This document shows, in pieces, positions 32,909-40,416 of a DNA stretch of 40,416 nt. Source of the stretch: Leptospirales bacterium (GTDB lineage: Bacteria; Spirochaetota; Leptospiria; Leptospirales; Leptonemataceae); NCBI GenBank assembly GCA_014238275.1, contig JABABJ010000122.1, positions 1 through 40,416 of the forward strand, given 5' to 3'. The notes under the pieces are model-generated. The model did not search any database, was not told where the DNA came from, and was given only the letters and a program-made list of their open reading frames with translations. A program made the position numbers and the translations under genes. Position 1 is the stretch's first letter. Each line of letters opens with the position of its first letter.

Positions 32909-32924
32909 AGCAATTTTCGTGCCA
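32909..32924 (-). promoter_or_regulatory. Sigma-54 (RpoN) promoter of the Hsp20 gene
   Basis: On the minus strand TGGCACG-AAAA-TTGCT matches the sigma-54 consensus TGGCACG-N4-TTGC(A/T) at every defined position. The invariant GG and GC are correctly spaced (-24/-12). Transcription would begin near 32898, about 35 bases upstream of the start codon. Confidence 0.8.
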
Positions 32925-32967
32925 GTTTGGAATAGGGCTATGGCTAACTACGCTCCCTTTTAAGTTT

Positions 32968-33007
32968 AGGAACATGACAATTTGTCATGTTCCTGCCATT
33001 TTGGCAG
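32968..33007. promoter_or_regulatory. 27-bp perfect palindrome upstream of the sigma-54 promoter
   Basis: AGGAACATGACA (32968-32979) and TGTCATGTTCCT (32983-32994) are perfect inverted repeats separated by 3 bases. A second, shorter inverted repeat CTGCCA...TGGCAG follows (32993-33007). They lie 45-80 bp upstream of the -24 element, where enhancer-binding activators of sigma-54 promoters bind. They could also act on flgK, which is divergent. Confidence 0.6.
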
Positions 33008-33018
33008 ATAATAGACCT

Positions 33019-33046
33019 TTGCAAAAAAGCATAAAATTTGCATAAT
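33019..33046 (+). promoter_or_regulatory. Possible sigma-70 promoter of flgK
   Basis: TTGCAA (33019-33024), 16 bp, CATAAT (33041-33046), about 95 bp upstream of the flgK start. No flagellar sigma-28 motif is obvious here. Confidence 0.4.
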
Positions 33047-33141
33047 CAGAGTGCTATAAAGAGAATCTATACAGAGAACTTCTAATTCCTCCGACAATGA
33101 GCGTAGTGGAGTAGCTAGAAATAGTTTTGAGAAAATAGCTT

Positions 33142-35079
33142 ATGGGTTCAACATTTGGAGGAATTGAAATTAGCAAGAGAGGGCTTGTTAGTCATCAGAC
33201 AGCTCTGAATACTACAGGTCATAATATATCGAATGCTGACAACGAGAATTATTCAAGACAGAGGGTAAGCCTAGAAAGCATGACCCCATTATACCAACCT
33301 AGTTTGAACCGAGCTGCTGTGAAGGGGCAGTTGGGTCAAGGGGGGCGTGTGGTTGCTATAGAACGGATTCGTGATCTTTTTTATGATGATCAGATCATTC
33401 ATGCGGAAGGTCGTCAAAACTACTGGAATGCAAAAAGTAGCTATTTAATCCAAATGGAACAGGTTTTCAATGAGCCTTCAGATAATACGCTTAGGAGCCT
33501 TATGGATCGGTTTTGGAGTAGTTTTCAGGAGCTTGCAAACTTCCCTTCGGATGCAGCTCATCGAAAGGTTGTTTTGGAAAGAGGGAATGCTCTGGTAGCT
33601 CGTATCCAAGATACTCAATCCAACCTACAGCTTCTTCGCCGTAGAGCTAATATGGAAATAGCTGTAGACATAGAAAAGGTGAACTCTTTAGCGTTTCAGA
33701 TTCGAGAGCTCAATGAACGGATCCTCAAACTACAAGCCCTTGGAGATCATCCTAACGACCTACTGGATCGAAGAGATGCAGCGTTAGAAAAGCTCTCTCA
33801 GCTTGCAAACATTCACTTAGGGCGAGGTGATAAAGATGAGTTGATTGTTTTTATTGGAGAGCAAATGCTCATCCAAGGTGAGATACAAAATCGCCTTATT
33901 GCAAAAGAAGATCCATTGAACAACGGGATGTTTCAAGCAGTATGGGAGAATAACCAAAAAAAGGTAGTCATTGACGGAGGGCATATCCATGGCCTTCTTG
34001 AAGTAAGAGATAAGCTAATTCTTGAAAGGATCGATCAGGTGGATACCTACGCTCTTCATGCAGCAGATATTGTCAATGAAGCACATCGAGATGGATTTGG
34101 ACTGAATGGAAAAACAAATCTGGATTTTTTTCAGATTCGTCCTTTGAGTCCAAATGCTGACGGAAGAACTGTTCAAAATGCCAGAGGAGACTATGATTTA
34201 AATCAAGATGGAACTTCTGAAGTGACTGCTCTTTTTCGTATTACAGGAACTAATGTTGTAGATCCAGATCGTCGGATAGGAATTCAAGGTACTCTTCGAT
34301 TCTTTCGTAATGATAGGGAAAACACAGAGGTGTTTGTGGAATATCGAGAAGATGATACTCTAAAAGATGTGGTTCAAAGGATTAATGAAGCAAATGCAGG
34401 TATTGTCTCTTATATAAATCATGATAACCAACTTGCTATTAAAGCGGTTCGTGTGGAAAATGGAGATAGACGTACTAATTTTATGATCCGCCATTTGGAG
34501 GATTCAGGTGATCTTTTGACTGGCTATACGGGTATCCTATTTTCATCGGGAGCACAAGGAGCGTTCGATTTTCGTCGTACTGGTGAAATTTCAAAAATAC
34601 GTTCAGCTCTTGAGGATATTACTTTAACTCCGATTTTTCATCCTTCTTCTCACATACGAGTTTCAGATAATATCCTTAGGAATCCAGCCTCCATTGCTGC
34701 AGGTCGTGGAAAGGATATAAACGGGACAGGAGATTATAATACAGCAAATGGATCTCTGGATGGAGCCAATGCACTGATCATTGCCGCTGGACTTAAACAG
34801 GCAAAAAGAATGATAGGAAATGAGGTGAATCCTGAGGAGTTTTATAACTCTCTCATCGCCAAACTTGGGACAGAATCTCGTACTGCAGAGGATGCTGTCC
34901 AAAGGTTCAAGGACGATATACTAGAGCTAAATCGTTTTCGTCAGAGCGTGATGGGAGTCAGCCTAGATGAGGAAATGAGTAATATGGTTCAGTTTCAGCA
35001 TGCCTACAATGCTTCGGCAAAGATGATTCAAACTCAAAATGAAATTTTGGATGTAATTGTCAACCAGCTTGGAGCCTAG
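33142..35079 (+). CDS. flgK: Flagellar hook-associated protein 1 FlgK
   Basis: FlgK forms the first junction ring between hook and filament. The 645-residue protein has the N-terminal rod/hook signature FGGIEISKRGLVSHQTALNT, then GHNISNADNENYSRQRVSLE, and the C-terminal MSNMVQFQHAYNASAKMIQT with ILDVIVNQLG. Together these are the terminal coiled-coil helices shared by axial proteins. The central part, with RGDYDLNQDGTSEVTALF, is variable, as usual. It begins the cluster flgK-flgL-fliW-csrA. In spirochaetes the filament is periplasmic. Confidence 0.95.
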   Translation: MGSTFGGIEISKRGLVSHQTALNTTGHNISNADNENYSRQRVSLESMTPLYQPSLNRAAVKGQLGQGGRVVAIERIRDLFYDDQIIHAEGRQNYWNAKSSYLIQMEQVFNEPSDNTLRSLMDRFWSSFQELANFPSDAAHRKVVLERGNALVARIQDTQSNLQLLRRRANMEIAVDIEKVNSLAFQIRELNERILKLQALGDHPNDLLDRRDAALEKLSQLANIHLGRGDKDELIVFIGEQMLIQGEIQNRLIAKEDPLNNGMFQAVWENNQKKVVIDGGHIHGLLEVRDKLILERIDQVDTYALHAADIVNEAHRDGFGLNGKTNLDFFQIRPLSPNADGRTVQNARGDYDLNQDGTSEVTALFRITGTNVVDPDRRIGIQGTLRFFRNDRENTEVFVEYREDDTLKDVVQRINEANAGIVSYINHDNQLAIKAVRVENGDRRTNFMIRHLEDSGDLLTGYTGILFSSGAQGAFDFRRTGEISKIRSALEDITLTPIFHPSSHIRVSDNILRNPASIAAGRGKDINGTGDYNTANGSLDGANALIIAAGLKQAKRMIGNEVNPEEFYNSLIAKLGTESRTAEDAVQRFKDDILELNRFRQSVMGVSLDEEMSNMVQFQHAYNASAKMIQTQNEILDVIVNQLGA

Positions 35080-35114
35080 AATAAATCGGAACAAAATTGA
35101 GCTAAGAAATAGAA

Positions 35115-36386
35115 ATGGATTCACGTGTTACAGATATGATGAAGAATCACAGAGTGGTTCGTAACCTAAACCGTCACCAACTCATGCTTGATAAGATCCA
35201 AAATCAACTTGCGACAGGAAAAAAGATCCGTCGGCCAGGAGATGACCCTGCTGCTGCTGCAAATCAAATGTATTTTCGTACTCGATTCCAAGAGCTTGCT
35301 CAATTTGAAGAGAATGTGAATGAGGCAAAAGCAAAACTCAATATAGTAGATGGAGAATTAGGGAGAATTACAGATATTCTCCACCGAATCAGAGTCCTAA
35401 GTGTTCAGGCAGCAAATGGAATCTATCAGGGAGACAATTTCTTTGAATTGAGAAAGGTCATAGCTTCTGAAATTGATCAGCATCTACGAGCCTTGATTGA
35501 TATTGCAAATGCACGGGATGGAACAGGTCGCTATCTCTTTGGGGGTCATATCTCGGAGCGTCCTCCCTTTGAAGCAATTCAGTCCTCTCTTCCTCTTCTG
35601 AAAGAGATTGGATCGGAAGAGCAAATCATTGGCGTTCGCTATCAGGGAGATATAGGTCTTCAGCTCCGAGAAGTGGAAAGGAGTCAGTACATTGGTGTAA
35701 ACCTTCTAGGAAATAAAGCCTTTTGGGGAACAAATATGACCATTACTGGTGATACAGACACTTCAGGATACCAAGCCTCTTCCGATCAATCATTCAAAAT
35801 CGATGGAGTTGAGGTACGTGTTGCTACTGGAGATACTATTGATGACATTATTGATAAGATCAATAGCTCAGGACTTGATCTAAAAGCGTCTAAAATTGGT
35901 TCGAACTTCTTGAGTCTTCATACCTCTTCTCCTCATCAGATCTGGCTGGAAGACTCAGAAGACGGAACTGTACTCAAAGATATTGGGCTTTTGAGTGCAA
36001 ACCCTCTCTCTCCTCCTAATAACTATGCCGAAACAGCAAGAGTATCTGGATTGAGTCTCTTTGATGTGGTGATCAAACTTAGAAATGACCTTTTTTCTGG
36101 CGATCAGCTTGAAATTGGAGGACGTGATCTTGGCAATATCGATGAATCCATGAATAATCTTTTAGCTCATCGAGCTTCTGTTGGAGCGAAAGAGAAGAGG
36201 CTAGAGGAGCATGAAAAACGAATTGCTTGGGATGAGGCTTATATGAATGAACTTCTTGCAAAAAGCGAAGGAATTGATATTCCAGAAACTATTGTCAATC
36301 TAAAGTGGCTGGAAACGGTACACAACTATGCCTTGAATACAGGAGCAAGAATCATTCGACCTCAATTAATGGATTTCCTTCGCTAA
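35115..36386 (+). CDS. flgL: Flagellar hook-associated protein 3 FlgL
   Basis: FlgL forms the second hook-filament junction. The 423-residue protein has flagellin-like termini: LMLDKIQNQLATGKKIRRPG, DDPAAAANQMYFRTRFQEL, NEAKAKLNIVDGELGRITDIL and GTGRYLFGG near the N-terminus, and a C-terminal half with VGAKEKRLEEHEKRIAWDEA. It is longer than E. coli FlgL, as is typical of spirochaetes. It follows flgK by 35 bases. Confidence 0.93.
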   Translation: MDSRVTDMMKNHRVVRNLNRHQLMLDKIQNQLATGKKIRRPGDDPAAAANQMYFRTRFQELAQFEENVNEAKAKLNIVDGELGRITDILHRIRVLSVQAANGIYQGDNFFELRKVIASEIDQHLRALIDIANARDGTGRYLFGGHISERPPFEAIQSSLPLLKEIGSEEQIIGVRYQGDIGLQLREVERSQYIGVNLLGNKAFWGTNMTITGDTDTSGYQASSDQSFKIDGVEVRVATGDTIDDIIDKINSSGLDLKASKIGSNFLSLHTSSPHQIWLEDSEDGTVLKDIGLLSANPLSPPNNYAETARVSGLSLFDVVIKLRNDLFSGDQLEIGGRDLGNIDESMNNLLAHRASVGAKEKRLEEHEKRIAWDEAYMNELLAKSEGIDIPETIVNLKWLETVHNYALNTGARIIRPQLMDFLR

Positions 36387-36551
36387 TATGAGTCAGAACG
36401 GAAGATTTTCTATCATATTTAGTTTGGAGTATCAATGAAACAAAAGACATGTTACACGTTTTTTGATTTTTTGGTGGTAAATTCCGTACCATATCAGAAA
36501 ATAAGGGATTCTTTCTATATTACTATAATATAATTCCTAGAAGAGTAGATT

Positions 36552-36995
36552 ATGTCTGTATTAGCAACAAAAGCATTAGGAAATATTAAAATCAAATCTA
36601 CCGAAATTTTCCAGTTTTTGGATGGTTTCTATGGTTTTCCTGATGACAAAGAATTTGCATTGGTACAAGCGAAGCAAGATTCTCCGTTTCTATGGCTTCA
36701 ATCTACTCAAAAGGAGAATCTTGCTTTTGTTGTGATCGACCCATATCTTTTTTGTAAAGATCGTTATCATCCCAAAATATCTCAATCCGATCTTGATATT
36801 CTTGAAGTGAAATCAGTAGATGAATGTAGCGTTTTTGTAATTGTTACTATCCCTTCCGAACATCCAGAAGAAATGACTGCAAATATGCAAGGACCTGTCC
36901 TTCTTCACAGAGGAATGAAAAAAGGGCGACAGGTTATTTCTTTGGATAATAGTCATCAGGTTCAAGTTCCTATCTTGAGTTTTCTGGAAAGCTAA
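36552..36995 (+). CDS. fliW: Flagellar assembly factor FliW
   Basis: FliW binds CsrA and flagellin alternately, so flagellin level is fed back to translation. The 147-residue protein shows FQFLDGFYGFPDDKEFALVQ, SPFLWLQSTQKENLAFVVID, a DxxIL-type segment (ISQSDLDILEVKS), VFVIVTIPSEHPEEMTANMQ and GPVLLH with a C-terminal region typical of the family. It is followed one base later by csrA, the usual regulatory pair. Confidence 0.93.
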   Translation: MSVLATKALGNIKIKSTEIFQFLDGFYGFPDDKEFALVQAKQDSPFLWLQSTQKENLAFVVIDPYLFCKDRYHPKISQSDLDILEVKSVDECSVFVIVTIPSEHPEEMTANMQGPVLLHRGMKKGRQVISLDNSHQVQVPILSFLES

Positions 36996-36996
36996 T

Positions 36997-37236
36997 GTGC
37001 TTGTACTTGCTCGCAAAATAAATGATACTGTCATCATAGGTGATGATATAGAAGTGGTCGTGATAGATGTCAAAGGAGATCAAGTCAAACTTGGAGTTAA
37101 AGCCCCTCGTTCTTTGAGTGTCCATAGGGGTGAAATCTATCAGGAAATTCAGGAACAGAATGAGAAAGCAGCTGCAAGTTCTGGTTCTTCAGATGCTTTG
37201 GAAAAAATCGGAAAACTCTTTCATCAGAAAAAATAG
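36997..37236 (+). CDS. csrA: Carbon storage regulator CsrA
   Basis: CsrA is an RNA-binding translational repressor that blocks flagellin mRNA when free of FliW. The 79-residue protein matches the family throughout: MLVLARKINDTVIIGDDIEV, VVIDVKGDQVKLGVKAP, SVHRGEIYQEIQEQN. It starts with GTG 36997, one base after the fliW stop, and depends on a ribosome-binding site inside fliW. Its last codons overlap the next reading frame. Confidence 0.95.
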   Translation: MLVLARKINDTVIIGDDIEVVVIDVKGDQVKLGVKAPRSLSVHRGEIYQEIQEQNEKAAASSGSSDALEKIGKLFHQKK

Positions 37237-37627
37237 GAATTCTTATTGGAAATTTCATGGCAAAGAAAGACTCAAAAAAAGTCTAGCCTTTGGTATTTTC
37301 CTTTGCTCCTGTTTTTTTAGTCTGTTGAGCGAGGTGTATCCTGAGCCTTATAGCTCTATTGATTTTAGGCTTACCAATCGAAAGTATATCAGTCACGTTC
37401 TATACGAGCAAATCGAAGCAGAGAACTACATTACATTTATCACTGTACATCCTGGTCATTGGGCTTTTCGTGCACAAAGTCATTCCCTTCATCACCCATG
37501 TGGAACAACTTCTCTTTGCATTCTCTTAGGGAAAAAAATTCATGCTTTTCTGCAAAGTGGGAAAAATTTGGGTCTCCATCTAAACGGCTCCATCATTCAA
37601 AAAATTGATTTTTATGAAGACAATTAA
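37193..37627 (+). CDS. Small exported protein, start uncertain
   Basis: An in-frame reading frame whose protein-like part starts after a hydrophobic segment (LAFGIFLCSCFFSLLSEVYP), which looks like a signal peptide. The mature part contains SSIDFRLTNRKYISHVLYEQ, ITFITVHPGHWAFRAQSHSL and a single His/Cys-rich patch (HHPCGTTSLCILLGK). No family recognised. No ATG, GTG or TTG lies in frame between the csrA stop and the hydrophobic segment, so either translation starts at ATG 37193 inside csrA, or a rare start is used, or the gene is coupled to csrA. Convergent with the recombinase gene. Confidence 0.5.
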   Translation: MLWKKSENSFIRKNRNSYWKFHGKERLKKSLAFGIFLCSCFFSLLSEVYPEPYSSIDFRLTNRKYISHVLYEQIEAENYITFITVHPGHWAFRAQSHSLHHPCGTTSLCILLGKKIHAFLQSGKNLGLHLNGSIIQKIDFYEDN

Positions 37628-37640
37628 ACTTCAAAGCTAA

Positions 37641-38642
37641 TCATTGAACTTTCATTTTTGCATGAGGATGGCATTGACGGTAGATATTTCGTAGCCGATT
37701 TTTAGAAACATGCGTATAGTTTTGAGTAGTCGAAAGGCTGGAATGTCCTAAAAGCTCCTGTACGGCACGTATATTTGCACCTTCGTTTAGAAGGTCTGTG
37801 GCAAAGGAATGGCGAAAGCTATGTGGGTGAATATTTTTTGGTATCCCAAGCCTTCTTTGAAGGGATTTGAGAATAAAACGAACCCCTCGATCACTCAAAG
37901 GACCTCCGTTTCGATTCAAAAAGAGCCTATCAGAAGAACGAAGAGAACATAAACAAGCCCGTTTTTGAAGATAATCATTCAATACTTTCCGACTTGGCAG
38001 ACCAAAAAAGACGAATCTCTGCTTTTCTCCCTTCCCTACAATTTTCACCTCATCTGGGAGTTGCTGGACATCAGCAAGTCTTAGATTTAAAAGCTCAGAA
38101 ATACGCATTCCAGAGCTATATAGCATCTCACATATCGCAAGGTTTCTGGCTTTCAGAGCCTCTGGAATTTTTCCTTCTTGAGACAATCTACTTTCTTCAG
38201 AAGAGATACGATCAAAAACATCCTCTATCTCCCCAGGCCCTAAGACAGTAGGGAGAGGCTTCTGAAAGCGAGGGCTATGAAGCTGCATAGCTGGATTGCC
38301 TTTCATCCCTTTTCTTCGCTCTAAAAATCGAAAAAAATCACGAATCGAAGCCAACTTGCGTGCTTGACTCCGTTTACTTAGATTCCTTTTGCTTTTGTTG
38401 CACTCCATTGACATAGGAAGAGATGATCCGATCCGCTTACTGAAATAAGCTCGAAGTTCTTTTGGAGTCATAGAAAATAGACCTAGCTTGTTTTCAGAGA
38501 GATATACTAAAAGCTCTTCGATATCTTTCGTATAAGCACGAAGTGTATGCACGGAAAGACGACGTTCACATTCTAAATAATCCATGTATGCTTTAAGAAG
38601 GGTTAAATGCTCTGGAAGAGGTTGATTGGCTGATTGTCCCAT
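37641..38642 (-). CDS. XerC/XerD-type tyrosine recombinase
   Basis: A 333-residue site-specific recombinase. The N-terminal SAM-like domain (LLKAYMDYLECERRLSVHTL, RKLASIRDFFRFLERRKGMK) is followed by the catalytic domain with the active-site set: Arg in SSGMRISELLNLRLADV, Lys in VKIVGKGEKQRFV, HSFRHSFATDLLNEGANIRA, LGHSSLSTTQNYTHVS with the nucleophile Tyr. Size and motif order are those of the chromosome-dimer resolvases XerC/D. It stands alone rather than beside an integron, so housekeeping is likely. XerC versus XerD cannot be settled here. Confidence 0.9.
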   Translation of the reverse strand: MGQSANQPLPEHLTLLKAYMDYLECERRLSVHTLRAYTKDIEELLVYLSENKLGLFSMTPKELRAYFSKRIGSSLPMSMECNKSKRNLSKRSQARKLASIRDFFRFLERRKGMKGNPAMQLHSPRFQKPLPTVLGPGEIEDVFDRISSEESRLSQEGKIPEALKARNLAICEMLYSSGMRISELLNLRLADVQQLPDEVKIVGKGEKQRFVFFGLPSRKVLNDYLQKRACLCSLRSSDRLFLNRNGGPLSDRGVRFILKSLQRRLGIPKNIHPHSFRHSFATDLLNEGANIRAVQELLGHSSLSTTQNYTHVSKNRLRNIYRQCHPHAKMKVQ

Positions 38643-38724
38643 AGTATAGGAGGTGTTCTCCCTTTATTGGAAGGGAAGCATATTAGATTCTCGGCTTTTT
38701 GCCTGTTTTTACTCGTGTTTTTGG

Positions 38725-38766
38725 TGCATAGATGTAGGTTTTTCATATAAGACCCACATCTATGCA
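38725..38766. repeat. 11-bp-stem inverted repeat
   Basis: TGCATAGATGT (38725-38735) and ACATCTATGCA (38756-38766) form a perfect 11-bp stem with a 20-nt loop between the recombinase gene and the 3' end of the RCC1 gene. No T-run follows, so terminator function is uncertain. Confidence 0.7.
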
Positions 38767-38790
38767 AAAGCCTAGAAGTTGTTTTTCATT

Positions 38791-40131
38791 CTACTTTAAG
38801 ATATCGAGTTCTGTTGCATCAGCTGCAGGAATAATATCATTAGTTGTGCCCTCTGAAGTTACCTTTCCAAGTCTTCCGCCACCCTCTATTCCCCAGCAAC
38901 GAATCGTGTCATTTACAGTAACTACACAGGTAAAATTAGTTCCAACAGATACAGTTTTAGCTTGAACTCCTAGGGGTAGATCATCAAGAACAGATGCATC
39001 TATTACAAGATTGCTATGGCCATAGCCAAGGTATCCGTTACCGTTATCTCCCCAGCATCTTACTCCTCCCGTTCTGGTCAATACACAGACATGTGAATCA
39101 CTTCCAGCAATTTGAACAACTTTGGCTCCATCTTTTAAGGTGTAACTGTTACTTTCAGCTGCGAATTGCCCATCAACATAGCTTGTACTTCCATTGCCAA
39201 GTCGACCATTAGCACCATCCCCAAAGCAACGAATATCTCCAGTCTCAAGAATCACACAAGTAATGCTAGGTATTATAGCAGCCCCAAGAATAGAATAACA
39301 CTCTGTATCACTTTGACTCTGACCAGGAACAAGGAAACAAGGTCTAAGGCCCCCAGAGGAGGTTCCAAAGTTGTCTATTGCAAAAGCTCCTGATATACGA
39401 GGAGGGCCAAGGAGCCCGCCTCGAGGAGAAGTCCCCCAGCATCGGAGTTGATGAGGAGAATCTTCTGAATCTTCCAGTCTCCTGAGAACACATTTATGAG
39501 TGTTTGCATAAACACGGCTAACATTTGTATTTGTAGTAGATGGTGCAAAGAATTCACGTGCCCCCAAAGGATTTAACACATCTGTAGTGCTCTGCTGATC
39601 TCCCAATAGTTCAAAGTCATTGTTTGTACCCCAGCAACGAACACTCTTATTATTGATAACAGCACAGGTTTGCCCTGGACCGGCTGAAATCATAGAAACA
39701 GTGGGACCTAAGTTAAGATCTCCAGCCTGTGAGGCATCTGTGATAGAGTCTGTATTATCATAGCCGAGTCGGCCATTGCCACCATACCCCCAACAGCGAG
39801 CGGTATTCTGTTCTGTTACTGCACAGATATGAAACCTGCCGCATGAAATCTGCTTGATCTTTACATCTAATGGAATGTCTGGTGCTGCTTCTGCATCCGT
39901 GACATCTTTGGTGCTTCCATAGCCAAGGTATCCATTACGGTTCTCTCCCCAGCACTTCATGGTTCCTCTTTCTGAGAGGGCACAGCTATAGCTTCTGCCA
40001 GAGCATAACACAGGATTAGGAGGTGACACAATGTTTGGAATTTCTACCTCCATGTCTTTGCACGAAGTAATACATAAAACTACTAGGCAAGGCAAAAAGG
40101 CTCTACTGGTGATTTTCTTGATCTCTTTCAT
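38791..40131 (-). CDS. RCC1-repeat lipoprotein
   Basis: A 446-residue protein. From ATG 40131 (GGA 9-10 bases upstream) it has a signal peptide ending in lipobox LCITSC. Seven RCC1-type repeats follow, each with a CWG (once CFG) core and typically GNGxLGYG, for example MKCWGENRNGYLGYG, RCWGDNGNGYLGYG and RCWGIEGGGRLGK. Seven such repeats form one beta-propeller. Bacterial RCC1 lipoproteins are surface or periplasmic proteins of unknown role. Cysteines recur at fixed points (SCALSERG, ICAVTEQN, TCAVINN), which suggests disulfides across the blades. An in-frame GTG at 40167 is a less likely start. Confidence 0.85.
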   Translation of the reverse strand: MKEIKKITSRAFLPCLVVLCITSCKDMEVEIPNIVSPPNPVLCSGRSYSCALSERGTMKCWGENRNGYLGYGSTKDVTDAEAAPDIPLDVKIKQISCGRFHICAVTEQNTARCWGYGGNGRLGYDNTDSITDASQAGDLNLGPTVSMISAGPGQTCAVINNKSVRCWGTNNDFELLGDQQSTTDVLNPLGAREFFAPSTTNTNVSRVYANTHKCVLRRLEDSEDSPHQLRCWGTSPRGGLLGPPRISGAFAIDNFGTSSGGLRPCFLVPGQSQSDTECYSILGAAIIPSITCVILETGDIRCFGDGANGRLGNGSTSYVDGQFAAESNSYTLKDGAKVVQIAGSDSHVCVLTRTGGVRCWGDNGNGYLGYGHSNLVIDASVLDDLPLGVQAKTVSVGTNFTCVVTVNDTIRCWGIEGGGRLGKVTSEGTTNDIIPAADATELDILK

Positions 40132-40416
40132 TGTTGTTTTTCCGAAATACATAATATCGCTCTTCACGACCTGATATTAAACACACTTGTCTCACAAATG
40201 TCTAATGTCAAGAAAATTATTTTTTTTAGTTCTTATCAAATTATATTAAGGAAGCAAGCCACGCCATGGCGGGAGTCTTGATATTAGGAGATCGTGGCGG
40301 GCACGGATGCCCGCCCCATTTTCGGAGCCATGAAGCTCCGAAAATGTGAGCAAAAACAAGGTTTCCTTGTTTTTGCGTCCCTAAGTTGCACCACGGAGGG
40401 TGCAACTTAGGTCTTA
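40132..40416. repeat. Four consecutive hairpins and end repeat
   Basis: No gene is visible. Four perfect hairpins follow one another: 40296-40315 (8/4/8, loop CGGA), 40319-40344 (10/6/10, TTTTCGGAGC), 40350-40376 (12/3/12, GCAAAAACAAGG) and 40380-40411 (13/6/13, CCTAAGTTGCACC). The first is the inverted copy of the window's left end and the last is a copy of the hairpin at 26495-26526. GGAAGCAAGCC at 40250-40260 also occurs at 29011 and 31420. Confidence 0.9.

Noticed and set aside
37641-38642. Integron integrase
   Set aside because: The recombinase has ordinary XerC/D length and motifs without the extra integrase-specific segment, and no attC-like cassette array follows it.

Overview
This window is AT-rich bacterial DNA that I read as coming from a spirochaete (phylum Spirochaetota). 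The evidence is the order flgK-flgL-fliW-csrA, a DUF4416 gene, several lipoproteins with spirochaete-type lipoboxes (for example LGAC, ITSC, LSYC), paired SpoIIE-type phosphatase genes with multi-pass membrane domains, and a MurE with the DNPR motif of meso-diaminopimelate ligases, as expected for Leptospira-like rather than Treponema-like peptidoglycan. I cannot name the genus from sequence alone.

Layout. 1-1316: a 55-bp tandem repeat array, then a two-gene operon (Panacea/SocA-like antitoxin plus a small two-helix membrane protein) that looks like a toxin-antitoxin module. 1426-6567 (minus): a fragment of the division/cell-wall cluster (ftsL-like, murE, murF), a repeat-filled gap, then PduO-type cobalamin adenosyltransferase and thymidylate kinase, whose 3' end carries a 137-bp tandem duplication. 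6821-12735 (plus): Sec accessory operon yajC - Lys/Pro-rich membrane protein - secD - secF, then ribD. 12830-14734: DUF4416 gene (minus) and an AAA ATPase. 14787-15128: a decayed reading frame. 15350-17240: two outer-membrane beta-barrel genes. 17256-18449: moeA (minus). 18621-23676: argJ followed, by ATGA overlaps, by a degenerate SpoIIE-like membrane protein and an intact SpoIIE phosphatase with a 17-T tract. 23689-24819 (minus): two small membrane proteins and two tRNA-Ser genes. 24968-25999: RluA-type pseudouridine synthase.

26042-32331 is an accessory surface-protein region: a repeat-bearing Ala/Ser/Thr-rich protein, a GLUG-repeat lipoprotein with a 9-bp VNTR, a BspA/DUF285 lipoprotein broken by a one-base frameshift and bracketed by inverted repeats, a small unknown gene, a GC-rich hairpin cluster, and an OmpA-domain lipoprotein. 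32450-32863 is a small heat-shock protein gene (minus) with a perfect sigma-54 promoter and an upstream 27-bp palindrome. 33142-37236 is the flagellar set flgK, flgL, fliW, csrA, followed by a small secreted-protein gene and a convergent XerC/D recombinase. 38791-40131 is an RCC1-repeat lipoprotein (minus), and the window ends in four consecutive hairpins.

The strongest unexplained structure is a network of dispersed intergenic repeats: a 55-bp family (57-218, about 5003-5107, about 31320-31405), 20-nt hairpins with a fixed 8-bp stem / 4-nt loop architecture but different stem sequences, larger 13/6/13 hairpins, and one element present in inverted orientation at both ends of the window. They sit beside the accessory genes. 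The best candidates for new biology are the Panacea/membrane-protein pair, the sigma-54 controlled Hsp20, the live/dead phosphatase pair and the inverted-repeat-bounded surface lipoprotein region.
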